Assembly (NCBI RefSeq): GCF_029193885.1
Contig: NZ_JARFVB010000014.1
Coordinates: forward strand, 39,979-103,978
From: Flagellimonas yonaguniensis
GTDB taxonomy: Bacteria; Bacteroidota; Bacteroidia; Flavobacteriales; Flavobacteriaceae
Length of the DNA stretch: 64,000 nt
Reading direction: 5' to 3'
In this document: one piece after another, positions 53,873 to 62,576 of the stretch
How the letters are laid out: every line of letters starts with the position of its first letter
How positions within the stretch are numbered: position 1 is the stretch's first letter
Made by a program: the position numbers and the translations under genes
The notes under the pieces: generated by a model
What the model was told of the DNA's origin: nothing
Seen by the model: only the letters and a program-made list of their open reading frames with translations
The model's database searches: none

Positions 53873-54619
53873 ATGATTGATTCACTTATCAAAATGTTCA
53901 ATAAAGAGTTAAGTTACAAATACTTGGTATATCGCCATTTGACTTTAAAAGAGAAGCTTTTAGACTTATTCCCGTTCATCTATCTTTTTGTTTTATTCTT
54001 TAGCGCAATCGTTGCTATCATCGGGCCTAGGTTACGGTGGATATTGATACTGCCTCTTTACTTATTTTTAGATTTTTTCTTGATTAAATTGAAGCCTAGG
54101 GTTTCTTTAATCTCATATCTAGAGAAAAAAAGGTTAAAAATGGTAATGGCCGTGTTTAGGGATAGAAACGACGTTAAAAATAAGTGCAAATCTTTCAGTA
54201 AATCATTCGAAAAATATAAAAAACGAGAGGTAAGGAAATATTTAAAAAGCTATGATCCTGTAATAGCTTTGGAATGCATCAGATATAAAGAAAGCCGACA
54301 ATTGACGATGACGTTATTTTTTGCGGGAGCATTTATCTTGATGGCATCTGAGCAAATCGCTAAAACCATAGAGAAGATACCTTTTTACAAAGATTTCAAT
54401 ATCCAATTTCAAGAAATCCTTGACTATTCCAATAATTATGAACCTAAATATGGATATGTGCTTTTCGCATTCATTGCATTGGCGATTATGCTTGGTTTGA
54501 TTTCTATATTTTTTAAGGCAGTTCCTTATATATTTTTTAAATCGTATATGGATATAAAATCCTCCAAGTTAAAATCCCTTAGAGTGCTGGTGGAAGATAT
54601 TGCCATGAAAAAGAAATAA
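53873..54619 (+). CDS. hypothetical membrane protein, 248 residues
   Basis: Unrecognised. Two pairs of membrane helices: about 33-52 and 57-75 (FIYLFVLFFSAIVAIIG, WILILPLYLFLDFFLI), and about 148-165 and 196-222. A basic cytoplasmic region of 70 residues with many K and E lies between them, and the protein ends in lysines. It is monocistronic and AT-rich compared with the transfer genes, as is common for cargo. The layout of a helix pair, charged loop and helix pair is seen in some defence effectors, but there is no specific evidence here. Confidence 0.6.
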   Translation: MIDSLIKMFNKELSYKYLVYRHLTLKEKLLDLFPFIYLFVLFFSAIVAIIGPRLRWILILPLYLFLDFFLIKLKPRVSLISYLEKKRLKMVMAVFRDRNDVKNKCKSFSKSFEKYKKREVRKYLKSYDPVIALECIRYKESRQLTMTLFFAGAFILMASEQIAKTIEKIPFYKDFNIQFQEILDYSNNYEPKYGYVLFAFIALAIMLGLISIFFKAVPYIFFKSYMDIKSSKLKSLRVLVEDIAMKKK

Positions 54620-54948
54620 GATCCTTTTGGGATACTGTCTTGATAGTTGAGATTATCTTTTCTGACAACAAAGGTTATGGTCATGACATGTTCGAAATAT
54701 GGGAGAATGGATATACAAAGTCCTTAAAAGAAAGGCGGGATGCTCCTTTGTGATAAGGATAACCGTACATTTATTAAAATCCCTATGTTTGGATGGAGTA
54801 AAACACAACTTTGTAAAAAAATGTTTTTTGTGGCCGAATATTGGGCATTTTCCACCCTTTTCTTTTCCTCCCCTTCCACACTTTTGTAAATTTATGATGG
54901 ATAGGTTTTCTGTTTTCTAGGATATGGGCGGCCTAATGAATCAAAAGA
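54620..54948. other. intergenic, no confident gene
   Basis: About 330 bases. A 73-codon frame (54699-54920) has no family features and a low-quality composition (CFLWPNIGHFPPFSFPPLP), so it is not called. The end carries the leader of the next gene. Confidence 0.4.
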
Positions 54949-55701
54949 ATGAGTGAAACCGCTTATAATATATTGGATTTTAATGGGCCGATAGGCAAAG
55001 AGGTCTTTTCCGATATGGTCAAGGAACTTGGGCCAAAGGAATCGGTGAAATTATCATTGGAACAGCTTGGCACGCTTATATCCCTTGTTTTCACCTACGG
55101 AATCCACTATGACGAATTGACGGAGGATAAACACCCTCTTTTTTTTAAAACCCTTATGGAGGAAAAGCTCCCGTTGTTTCAAGTTTCCCAGACATTTGCC
55201 GGACACCTGTTGAACAATTTGGACCAAGGAGGCAAGGCCGAGTTCCAACAGCTCCTCCAAATGGAACACAACATTAAGGAAATTCTTTCCAATGAAAGGT
55301 TGTTGGATTTTGTGGAAATGGAGTTGCTGGACCCTACCACCTCTTTTCGAAAATGGGAATACGGACGTTACGTGATGGCCTATATTGGTCAAAAGGTCTT
55401 TGGCCATATCAAGTGGGATAAGATTTTCGATAAAAAAGGTTGCCTTCAAAAATTGGAAGAGGGATTGGACAAACAGGATGGAAAGATGGATTCCCAAGAA
55501 AAATTGTTCCTGCAATTGATGGCGAAGGGAATGTTGATGCCCCAAAAGACCAATATGTCTGAATTCCTGCTCATGGGTTCCTATGTTCAGGAAAATATGA
55601 TGAGGCTTTCGGTAAGGATGAAAGATCTGTCCGAGATATTGGGAAGTGCCATCCAAAAGGAAATTTCAAAACAAAAGGGCAAGGAAGGGCCAGGTCTATG
55701 A
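54949..55701 (+). CDS. hypothetical protein, 250 residues
   Basis: Unknown soluble helical protein, leucine-rich with methionine-rich C-terminal third (LMAKGMLMPQKTNMSEFLLMG). No motif recognised. The stop overlaps the next ATG by four bases (ATGA), pairing it with the 161-residue protein of which a truncated copy lies at 4511. The pair is thus a unit carried at least once in full in this DNA. Confidence 0.6.
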   Translation: MSETAYNILDFNGPIGKEVFSDMVKELGPKESVKLSLEQLGTLISLVFTYGIHYDELTEDKHPLFFKTLMEEKLPLFQVSQTFAGHLLNNLDQGGKAEFQQLLQMEHNIKEILSNERLLDFVEMELLDPTTSFRKWEYGRYVMAYIGQKVFGHIKWDKIFDKKGCLQKLEEGLDKQDGKMDSQEKLFLQLMAKGMLMPQKTNMSEFLLMGSYVQENMMRLSVRMKDLSEILGSAIQKEISKQKGKEGPGL

Positions 55702-56183
55702 TTGATTCGGATGTATTGCTCAGACATCTCCAGAAATTGGGAAAAGAGGAAGCCCCCTTTATAAGGGGCAAGCAATACACCCTATCCCAAGTCAAGTTGG
55801 CTGAAAAGATTGTCCAAGACCTACAACATGATTTGGAAAGGGCCTTAAGAAAGCCCAAACTATCCCGTAGAAGGGCATTCATCGTCATATTGCAGGAACT
55901 CTATTATGATTTACCTGAATATCCAAGTGAACTATCGCTAGATAGTATCCATAGAAGGGCTTCACAACGGTTTGAGTATATGAACCGAAATGCAAAAGTG
56001 TTCAGGACGCCGACACATGTACACCCCAAAGATCCATGCACATATTATGAGGACAATGCATATGGAAAGGCAAGGTATAGGGTTGCATTGGAACATTTGG
56101 TGAAAGGATCATCCGTATACTTTCAAGAGACCGATGCAGAAGCTTCACTTAGGATCATATATTGGGAAATAGTGCTTTGTTGA
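55698..56183 (+). CDS. hypothetical protein, full-length copy of the family truncated at 4511
   Basis: 161 residues. N-terminal helical part (1-65), then the conserved block AFIVILQELYYDLPEYPSE, HPKDPCTYYEDNAYGKA and EHLVKGSSVYF, shared almost unchanged with the fragment at 4511-4828. The conserved histidine, cysteine and acidic residues suggest a functional site, but I know no family. It is coupled to the 250-residue gene. The fragment lies beside a response regulator, whereas no regulator is next to this copy. Confidence 0.65.
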   Translation: MIDSDVLLRHLQKLGKEEAPFIRGKQYTLSQVKLAEKIVQDLQHDLERALRKPKLSRRRAFIVILQELYYDLPEYPSELSLDSIHRRASQRFEYMNRNAKVFRTPTHVHPKDPCTYYEDNAYGKARYRVALEHLVKGSSVYFQETDAEASLRIIYWEIVLC

Positions 56184-56304
56184 TGTTGGAGAATATCAGG
56201 GATGATGGCTTTTATTGATTTATGAATTTTGTTAATTAGAGGTTTAAAAACTAATTTGTCATTTTAAAATCAATGTATTTTCTATAATGACCTTAAGTTA
56301 AAAA

Positions 56305-56712
56305 ATGATAGAATACAAAGTAGAGCATAACTTGAAAGTCGAGGAGTTTAGAGAGGTATTGATAAATTCCACTTTGGGAAACAGAAGACCAATTAACCAT
56401 CATGACACCTTGAGGAAAATGGTCGAAATGGGAAACCTTACCATTACGGCAAGGCATAAAGGTAAACTTATAGGTGTTTCCAGATCGTTGACCGATTTTT
56501 CATTTTGTACTTATCTATCCGATTTGGCAGTTGATCTATCATATCAGAAAAGAGGGATAGGGAAAGAGTTGATCAGAAGAACAAAGATGGAAGCACCTGA
56601 CGCCAAATTGATTTTACTGGCTGCTCCTGAAGCCATTTCCTATTATCCGAAAATTGGAATGACCCATTATGATTTTTGCTATTATTTGGATAAGGCAGAG
56701 GACTTGATTTAA
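56305..56712 (+). CDS. GNAT family N-acetyltransferase
   Basis: 135-residue acetyltransferase. The acetyl-CoA pyrophosphate loop is in DLAVDLSYQKRGIGKELI (about residues 73-90; QKRGIG fits Q/R-x2-G-x-G/A). The fold ends with YYPKIGM, typical of motif B. The acceptor substrate is unknown. It lies 14 bases before a TTG-started pRiA4b-like gene and could share its transcript. Confidence 0.88.
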   Translation: MIEYKVEHNLKVEEFREVLINSTLGNRRPINHHDTLRKMVEMGNLTITARHKGKLIGVSRSLTDFSFCTYLSDLAVDLSYQKRGIGKELIRRTKMEAPDAKLILLAAPEAISYYPKIGMTHYDFCYYLDKAEDLI

Positions 56713-56726
56713 TAAATGGTTGAGTA

Positions 56727-57332
56727 TTGGGTAGGGTTTTTAAGTTTCATATTGAATTACAGGGGAGTAATCCGAAAATTTGGCGTGAGTTCCTAGTGGA
56801 TTCCAATATTACGTTTTATAGGCTACACCACATTATACAGATAGTGATGGGATGGGAGAACTATCACCTTTTTGAATTTGAATCGGATACATATCGTATT
56901 GGCCAACAATACGAGGAGGATGGATACCATGGTCCAAATGAAGTGATCAGCGCACAAAATCTTAAAATCAGAGATGTGCTAAAGGACAAGGAACAAACAT
57001 TTTCATATCTCTATGATTTTGGCGATTTCTGGCAACATGGGATAACATTGGAAAAGATAATCGATGATTTAAGGATTCCCTTTCCCATTTGTTGCCATGG
57101 CGAGTTGAATTGTCCCCCAGAGGATGTAGGTGGTTTGCCAGGGTTCTATAATTTTTTAAGGATTATGGGGAACACAAAGCATCCTGAACGTAAACATTTG
57201 AAACAATGGGTCAAGGAGAAGAATGTTGCCTTTAAGGGAAGGTATGATGCGAATAAGTTCTATATCGAAAAAGTCAATTTCTCCTTAATGGAATTGGATG
57301 ATTATATTGAGGATTGGGAAGCTGAAGATTAA
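56727..57332 (+). CDS. plasmid pRiA4b ORF-3-like protein
   Basis: 201 residues of the pRiA4b ORF-3-like family (PF07929). Signatures: KFHIELQGSNPKIWREFLV at the start, HHIIQIVMGWENYHLFEF, YLYDFGDFWQHGITLEKI, CCHGELNCPPEDVGGLPGF. The family is common on mobile elements and has no known function. The start appears to be TTG 56727; no in-frame ATG lies before the conserved part. An ATG at 56716 is out of frame, so a small start-region frameshift cannot be excluded. Confidence 0.85.
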   Translation: MGRVFKFHIELQGSNPKIWREFLVDSNITFYRLHHIIQIVMGWENYHLFEFESDTYRIGQQYEEDGYHGPNEVISAQNLKIRDVLKDKEQTFSYLYDFGDFWQHGITLEKIIDDLRIPFPICCHGELNCPPEDVGGLPGFYNFLRIMGNTKHPERKHLKQWVKEKNVAFKGRYDANKFYIEKVNFSLMELDDYIEDWEAED

Positions 57333-57435
57333 ATCGATTTCTTTAATGGATACGAATGGTTATATGTGGTTTCATAAATATGGACACAAGAGACGGAATT
57401 CGTATGCTATATCGGCTACCCAAGAGCTTGATAAT

Positions 57436-58977
57436 TTATCTGAGCTTTGAAGATTGTATCCTGTTGTATATTTTGAATGCCTCAAAATATAGATCGTCGT
57501 CAATGTCTAGATGCTGATTGATAAAATCAGTAGCTAAATTTACAGCATTTGCTTTATCACCTTTTTCTAAATTTTTAATCAAATCTTGGTAAATCCCATC
57601 TATGGATTCATCGCTTTTTGATAATACTTGACAATTATATAATGAACCAGGTTCAATCTTCAGCATTCCCCTTCCGTATGTTTTTGATTCAGCTTCCAAT
57701 GAAAGTTGCCCATAAAGAGATAGCATCGATACATGAATCCATTTTTTTTGTGTGTCACTAACTTTTTTGAAATAAATTCTATGGACTGAGTTTGTAGATT
57801 GAACTTTAGAATAGTTCAAAACCAAATATGGAATTGTTTCCACTCTATATGGAAAGAATGCATCAGGAATTTTCCCATCCCGAACGTAGTACCATGGTTT
57901 TCTCTTTTGACAATGGGACCTTTGATCTAGCTGGGATTCTATCCCCTCTTTTAAATAATCTTGGATTCTCTGTGCAGTTGAATCATTAATTAATAATAAT
58001 CGCTTAAGATTCTTACCTCCGCTTTTCATGAAGTTAGGGAAATCTTTAGCGGAGGTAATTATTGGCTTTAGATCATTCTTTTTGAAACCTAAGCTTTTAG
58101 CGGTTGAATAATCCTTTATGAAAAAATCATTTGCGCCGGTTACAACTCCAATTCTAACATCGGCATATTCAGAAAATTTTCTGAATCCGTACTTTATATT
58201 TAAAGTGTTTTGAATTTTTTTTAAACTTTTGGTTTCCGCGGTTATTACCTTTCGGGCTGCCCAATCTTCCCAGTTTAATTTTCTGTATTCAATTTCATTT
58301 TCTATGCCTTTAGAAAAACCGACTATGATTTCCTTATTTTTTGCGCCATAATTGCTCAACCATAACAAAACTATGCGCTCTTGTGCATCTTCAAAGTATG
58401 GCGTGTTTAATGCAAGAACCTTTATTTTTTCATATCTTTCTAGAAGGTGTTTTCTAAAATTTTGAGCATAGTCTGCTTGCAACAATGCCCAAGGTACAAT
58501 CGCTCCAAGGCCACCTCCTTTTTTTAGATGTTGTTCAGCTTTAATGAGAAAATACGCCCACAAATCTGATGAGTTGCTTAATTCTTGAAGCTCTTCAATA
58601 GACTTCTTGAATGCTTTAATTTTTGTTTTGTCTTGTTCTTGGTGCCTAATATAAGGCGGATTTGTTAGAACGGCATCGAACTTATTGCAACTGTCAAATT
58701 CAAAAAAATTGCTTTCGATTAAGTTCGCTTCTGGTAAATGGGTCAAAAGGCCATTAACAGGATGAATGTCACACCCAAAGAGACTTATGTCAACACTTTC
58801 GTTATTTTTTCGTTGATTCCTTTCAGCTGCCAAAAGTAAGGCACCATCACCATATGCGGGATCAAAGAAAGAGTTGTACCCTTTGTTTAACATCGGTCTA
58901 ACCAAATAATCGGCTAGACTTTTCGGAGTATAATAAATTCCATTTTTCTTTTTATGTTCTATCGGGTTATCCTCCAT
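57436..58977 (-). CDS. N6-adenine DNA methyltransferase
   Basis: 513 residues, gamma-class adenine methyltransferase related to Eco57I/type II M subunits. Motif X (GIYYTP, residues 13-18), motif I FFDPAYGDGALLL (37-49) and catalytic NPPY (106-109) are all present. The C-terminal half should hold the target-recognition domain. It overlaps the preceding gene by 11 bases and is the last gene of a four-gene minus-strand operon. No nuclease motif is recognised in this protein. The base composition is clearly more AT-rich than the transfer genes, indicating acquired DNA. Confidence 0.85.
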   Translation of the reverse strand: MEDNPIEHKKKNGIYYTPKSLADYLVRPMLNKGYNSFFDPAYGDGALLLAAERNQRKNNESVDISLFGCDIHPVNGLLTHLPEANLIESNFFEFDSCNKFDAVLTNPPYIRHQEQDKTKIKAFKKSIEELQELSNSSDLWAYFLIKAEQHLKKGGGLGAIVPWALLQADYAQNFRKHLLERYEKIKVLALNTPYFEDAQERIVLLWLSNYGAKNKEIIVGFSKGIENEIEYRKLNWEDWAARKVITAETKSLKKIQNTLNIKYGFRKFSEYADVRIGVVTGANDFFIKDYSTAKSLGFKKNDLKPIITSAKDFPNFMKSGGKNLKRLLLINDSTAQRIQDYLKEGIESQLDQRSHCQKRKPWYYVRDGKIPDAFFPYRVETIPYLVLNYSKVQSTNSVHRIYFKKVSDTQKKWIHVSMLSLYGQLSLEAESKTYGRGMLKIEPGSLYNCQVLSKSDESIDGIYQDLIKNLEKGDKANAVNLATDFINQHLDIDDDLYFEAFKIYNRIQSSKLR

Positions 58978-59662
58978 AATAAAAATCTCTAAGTAGTCTA
59001 TCCGAACTGTGCTTTTCAGAACTTAAAAAATCTCTAACACTAGTAAAATATGGTTTGAGCAAAAGATCTTCGTTTTCCTTAATTAAATTACGCCACTCAT
59101 CACTGGCAATGATTTTTTCGGTTATTTCTGAGCGAAACTCACAGAATACTGAATCAAGCAAAAGAGCTAGGTTAGTGGGATATCCAACTAGACGTGGACT
59201 TGATATCTTTGGCTTTAAGATTTCACAAGAGATTGATTCTTTTGCTAAAAGTGGACTTTGCTCACCACCATATTGAATGTGATATACTGGTTTTGGATCT
59301 TCATTTTTCTTGGGCATTGCAAAGTCAAAATGGAACTTTCTAATTAAATCTTTACTGTCCCCATTAGACTCACAAATTGCTATCATATACGAGGCCATGG
59401 AATAATTGGGTGAGATGTTTACTCCAATGAAGACTCTTCGTCTTCTTTGTTCCACCAACAATTCAAGCTCGCATTCGAGGTCTATAGAAATTTCTTTCGG
59501 TTTTTTGACAGCTCCTTTTAAAGTAGAATGTGAAATGTAAGCTTTACTGGTTAAATCAGAAAAACTGTTTGCAAAGGAACTTTGGTTTGAGATAAACCCC
59601 AATGTCTTTATTTCATTTCTGATGAACGCATCATATTTAGGTTGTCCTAGGCCAATACCCAT
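58967..59662 (-). CDS. unknown protein between receiver and methyltransferase genes
   Basis: 231 residues, not recognised. Conserved-looking segments are FHFDFAMPKKNEDPKPVYHIQYGG, a PRLVGYPTNLALLLDSVF helix and the acidic EKIIASDEWRNLIKENED. There is no obvious PD-(D/E)xK or HNH motif. Being co-transcribed with a methyltransferase, it could be the matching nuclease, a target-recognition partner or an effector. The start is four bases after the receiver-protein stop, and the end overlaps the methyltransferase start by 11 bases. Confidence 0.6.
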   Translation of the reverse strand: MGIGLGQPKYDAFIRNEIKTLGFISNQSSFANSFSDLTSKAYISHSTLKGAVKKPKEISIDLECELELLVEQRRRRVFIGVNISPNYSMASYMIAICESNGDSKDLIRKFHFDFAMPKKNEDPKPVYHIQYGGEQSPLLAKESISCEILKPKISSPRLVGYPTNLALLLDSVFCEFRSEITEKIIASDEWRNLIKENEDLLLKPYFTSVRDFLSSEKHSSDRLLRDFYYGG

Positions 59663-59666
59663 AAAA

Positions 59667-60647
59667 TCATTTGATTATTCTGAGATTTTCGAAAAAAAGC
59701 AAATCCTCATAACTGGGGTGGGGCTCAGTGTATTTCAGTTTCATTGGATGCCATTGCGCACCTTCAGTTTCATCCTCCGCAGCTACAGTTTCGGGATATT
59801 GCTCATCACTTACATAACATTTTGAATAGTACTTTTTATCATTCACCAGCTTACGACCTATTTCCCACGGCAAACCTATTTCCCCCGTTTTTTTGACAAC
59901 TAGCTCAGTTAATTTGCTTTTCCACCATCGGTTATTGGATTCATCGGCAAACACACCTTTATATTGGGCATTCTTAAATTGTTCACTGACGGTATCAAAT
60001 CCTTTTGGAGTAAGACCGAGATAAGTAGCTGCCCAAATCCTGTCATATAGAAATCCAGGCCTTTCAATTAGAGTATGTCTGAACCATCTGTTCATTTCAA
60101 TTAACAGGCTTTTATCTTTAAGATTTTCTTTCTCTTTAATTTCGATTGGGAGAATCTTACAAAACCTCTCAATGTCTTCCTCCGGACAATCAAAATATTT
60201 CACAATGTCATCAATACTTTCGGGTCTTTTTCGCTTTAGCTTTCGGAATCCTAACGCAATGCTTTCTATTGTTTTGTAATGGGCAGATATTTCATTGTCA
60301 GGATACATGTCTTCATAGGCCGATTTTTGCCTTGTATCCACATCTTTTTTAATGTCAACAGCTGTAACAGAAATAATCGGACATTCAGTAAAGACTTCGT
60401 GAATGAAGGTTGCTGCTGTTGACCCTTTTCGAAATGTTTTCGAAGATGTGTTATCAAGAAAATGATCCATGATAATTAAATCGGGTTCAACCGATTCCGA
60501 TAGATATTTGTTGATGATATTGTCAAGATCCCCGTCTTTCACATTTACAAAACGGTATTCAGCCTTAATGGCTTTGGCCAAACTCTTGGCCGTTGCTTCA
60601 CGCTCAGGTGAATCATCGAACCAAACAAAATTAATTGGCTTCCTCAT
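59667..60647 (-). CDS. receiver-domain protein with unknown C-terminal domain
   Basis: 326 residues. The N-terminal receiver-like domain (about 5-125) has an acidic pair D11/D12 (VWFDDSPER), phospho-acceptor D61 (LIIMDHFLDN) and T94 (ISVTAVD). The expected lysine is not obvious. The C-terminal domain (about 140-326) is unknown, without a recognisable helix-turn-helix. The start overlaps the end of the kinase-like gene by 17 bases, so they are a kinase/receiver pair. It probably passes a signal from the GHKL protein to the methyltransferase module (inference). Confidence 0.72.
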   Translation of the reverse strand: MRKPINFVWFDDSPEREATAKSLAKAIKAEYRFVNVKDGDLDNIINKYLSESVEPDLIIMDHFLDNTSSKTFRKGSTAATFIHEVFTECPIISVTAVDIKKDVDTRQKSAYEDMYPDNEISAHYKTIESIALGFRKLKRKRPESIDDIVKYFDCPEEDIERFCKILPIEIKEKENLKDKSLLIEMNRWFRHTLIERPGFLYDRIWAATYLGLTPKGFDTVSEQFKNAQYKGVFADESNNRWWKSKLTELVVKKTGEIGLPWEIGRKLVNDKKYYSKCYVSDEQYPETVAAEDETEGAQWHPMKLKYTEPHPSYEDLLFFENLRIIK

Positions 60648-62511
60648 TTTCTAATACAATTTTTATTTCAGTTGACCACTCTCCTTCAGGTTTTTCGAAA
60701 TTGATGCTTCCTCCATGGGCCACAACAATTTCTTTTACTATGCCCAGCCCTATCCCAGAGCCTGTTCCAACAATCAAGTTATCTTCTGGGTTCATGCGAC
60801 TTTCCAGATTAACGTACAATTCTCCGTCGGGATCAGATATAAATGGAGTAAATACCTCTGAAAACCTACTTTCGTTCAAACCAATTCCAGTGTCTTTTAT
60901 AGCTAGAATCAGTTTTCCTTCATGGAAACTAGAAGTAACTCCTATCTTTCTTTTTCCACTTGTTGCAATAACAGCCTTAATGGAATTGGAAAGGATATTG
61001 AGCAAAATTGAATAAATTTCTGCTTCATGATATTTTCGAGTAATGGCGTTGTTCGGAACGTTTTCGGAATCAATCGCTATACCATATTTGCCCGTAATTA
61101 GTTCAAAGGCTTTTTCTACTTTGAGCAATTTGGATTTTAAAGAAACCCGACCTGGTTGGACTTTTGATTTATCGGCGCTTATCAATGAAGTCAATTGTAA
61201 TAATTCTGTCAAACGTTTATTCAAATCGTTGAAATTGGAGCCAATCTCCAACGCTTTGTCCTTATCCTCTCCAACAAGTGTTTCGGCAATTTCTGTCAAT
61301 GAATTCTTGCTTTGTTCTAGTAGTCCCAAAAGAGATTTGACCTCGTGGGAAAAGATTAAAAGTAGTGTAGAAGTTGATGCGATTAGTCGCAAATGAGACA
61401 ACTCAGATTTATTGGACTCATTTTGCCTTCTAATTACTTCCGTAGCTTTGGATATGGATTGCTCTACTTCCCTTCGCTTGTTTGGTTCAAGGCTTCTGGC
61501 AACTGTTCTTATTTCATTGTCAATATATTCAAGAGCCCTATCGACAACTCTATGGGTTTGAATTGGTTCATCCAAAACATCCTCAAAAGCTTCTTTGGCA
61601 ATTTCAGCTTTTAGAATTGATTCTTCACGAATACTATAATCCCTTAGAATAGTGGTCCAGTCCAATGCAAATCGGACGAAATCCTTCAATTCTGTCATTG
61701 CATCTGAATCAATGAAGCCTTCTCTGTTGGCCTTCATTTCAAAACCCTTAGCATCTTTACCAAGTTCAACGTTTCCAATATAGCTATTCATGGCAGGCAT
61801 GTTGAGCAATGATCTTGATGCCTCGACACCTCGTAGGGATTCAGCGAAAGCCAACAGCTCTTCCTTAGGGGACGCTAATCTTCTTGCCTTGTCTTTTTCA
61901 ATATTTAACCAATCATCGTTACCATAAGGATAAACCCTGAAACCTCTAAATCTTATTTGTACTCCACCCCACCTTGGTAAAATCTCACTCAAATTTCTGG
62001 AAGAAGCTATACCTCTGTCTCTTATCTTTTCTACCCCAGAAATAAATATTCCTAAATGTAGTTTAACATCATTAAGATTGGAAAACCGTTTTGATGACAC
62101 TATTTTTCTTTTTCCAAGACCTTTGGCATCCAATTCACATACCGCCTGCCCTTTGCTGTTGACAAATGCATTTAATGTTCCCCAACCTGCATTGATAAAC
62201 TCCTCCCTTAAATCTTTCACTTCATCTTCGAAGTCGGGAGCTTCCAAAAGAATATTAAAGCCAGGGTCTTCCATAAATCCATCTCTTCTTGCACCCCGAT
62301 TGGCCACTAATACTGCTAGTTGTCTTTTTAACCAGTCCATGCCCCTTTTTCTCCATTCATCGGATATGTCCTCGATAATGAGAGTTGTCCCGGTTTCTGC
62401 TGACTGCAAAATATCTTGGTTACCCTTGCAATGTATTGTTGTCACATCCGTACCCACTTTGAAATTTTCCCATGGAAACTCTACCTGGATAAGCCGGGTA
62501 AACTGACCCAC
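60631..62511 (-). CDS. GHKL ATPase/histidine kinase-like protein, 5'-truncated by IS21 insertion
   Basis: 626 residues as left. Residues about 12-270 correspond to the part that normally follows an Hsp90-type GHKL domain (GTTLIIEDISDEW, FRGFRVYPYGNDDWL). Residues about 370-620 are a histidine-kinase-like unit: H389 in FSHEVKS, N box around 505-509, G1 DTGIG (540-544), G2 GTGSGIGLG (582-590). The first nine or so codons (GTG start at 62511) lie in the IS21 end; the expected N-terminal GHKL domain of roughly 200 residues is missing. The gene is thus a fusion or truncated product. It heads the operon with the receiver protein. Confidence 0.75.
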   Translation of the reverse strand: MGQFTRLIQVEFPWENFKVGTDVTTIHCKGNQDILQSAETGTTLIIEDISDEWRKRGMDWLKRQLAVLVANRGARRDGFMEDPGFNILLEAPDFEDEVKDLREEFINAGWGTLNAFVNSKGQAVCELDAKGLGKRKIVSSKRFSNLNDVKLHLGIFISGVEKIRDRGIASSRNLSEILPRWGGVQIRFRGFRVYPYGNDDWLNIEKDKARRLASPKEELLAFAESLRGVEASRSLLNMPAMNSYIGNVELGKDAKGFEMKANREGFIDSDAMTELKDFVRFALDWTTILRDYSIREESILKAEIAKEAFEDVLDEPIQTHRVVDRALEYIDNEIRTVARSLEPNKRREVEQSISKATEVIRRQNESNKSELSHLRLIASTSTLLLIFSHEVKSLLGLLEQSKNSLTEIAETLVGEDKDKALEIGSNFNDLNKRLTELLQLTSLISADKSKVQPGRVSLKSKLLKVEKAFELITGKYGIAIDSENVPNNAITRKYHEAEIYSILLNILSNSIKAVIATSGKRKIGVTSSFHEGKLILAIKDTGIGLNESRFSEVFTPFISDPDGELYVNLESRMNPEDNLIVGTGSGIGLGIVKEIVVAHGGSINFEKPEGEWSTEIKIVLENEEAN

Positions 62512-62533
62512 CTTCGCCGGATGAAACTGACCA
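62493..62533. repeat. IS21 terminal repeats
   Basis: Two 17-base direct copies, GCCGGGTAAACTGACCC and GCCGGATGAAACTGACC, share the core AAACTGACC and a leading GCCGG. Such pairs are the transposase-binding sites of IS21 ends. Confidence 0.8.
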
Positions 62534-62576
62534 TGGCAAATGGACTGCCCAGATTTGATCTATCCTTGGGTTAAAC

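Noticed and set aside
54699..54920. 73-codon open frame
   Set aside because: No family features and low-complexity aromatic/proline content; probably chance.
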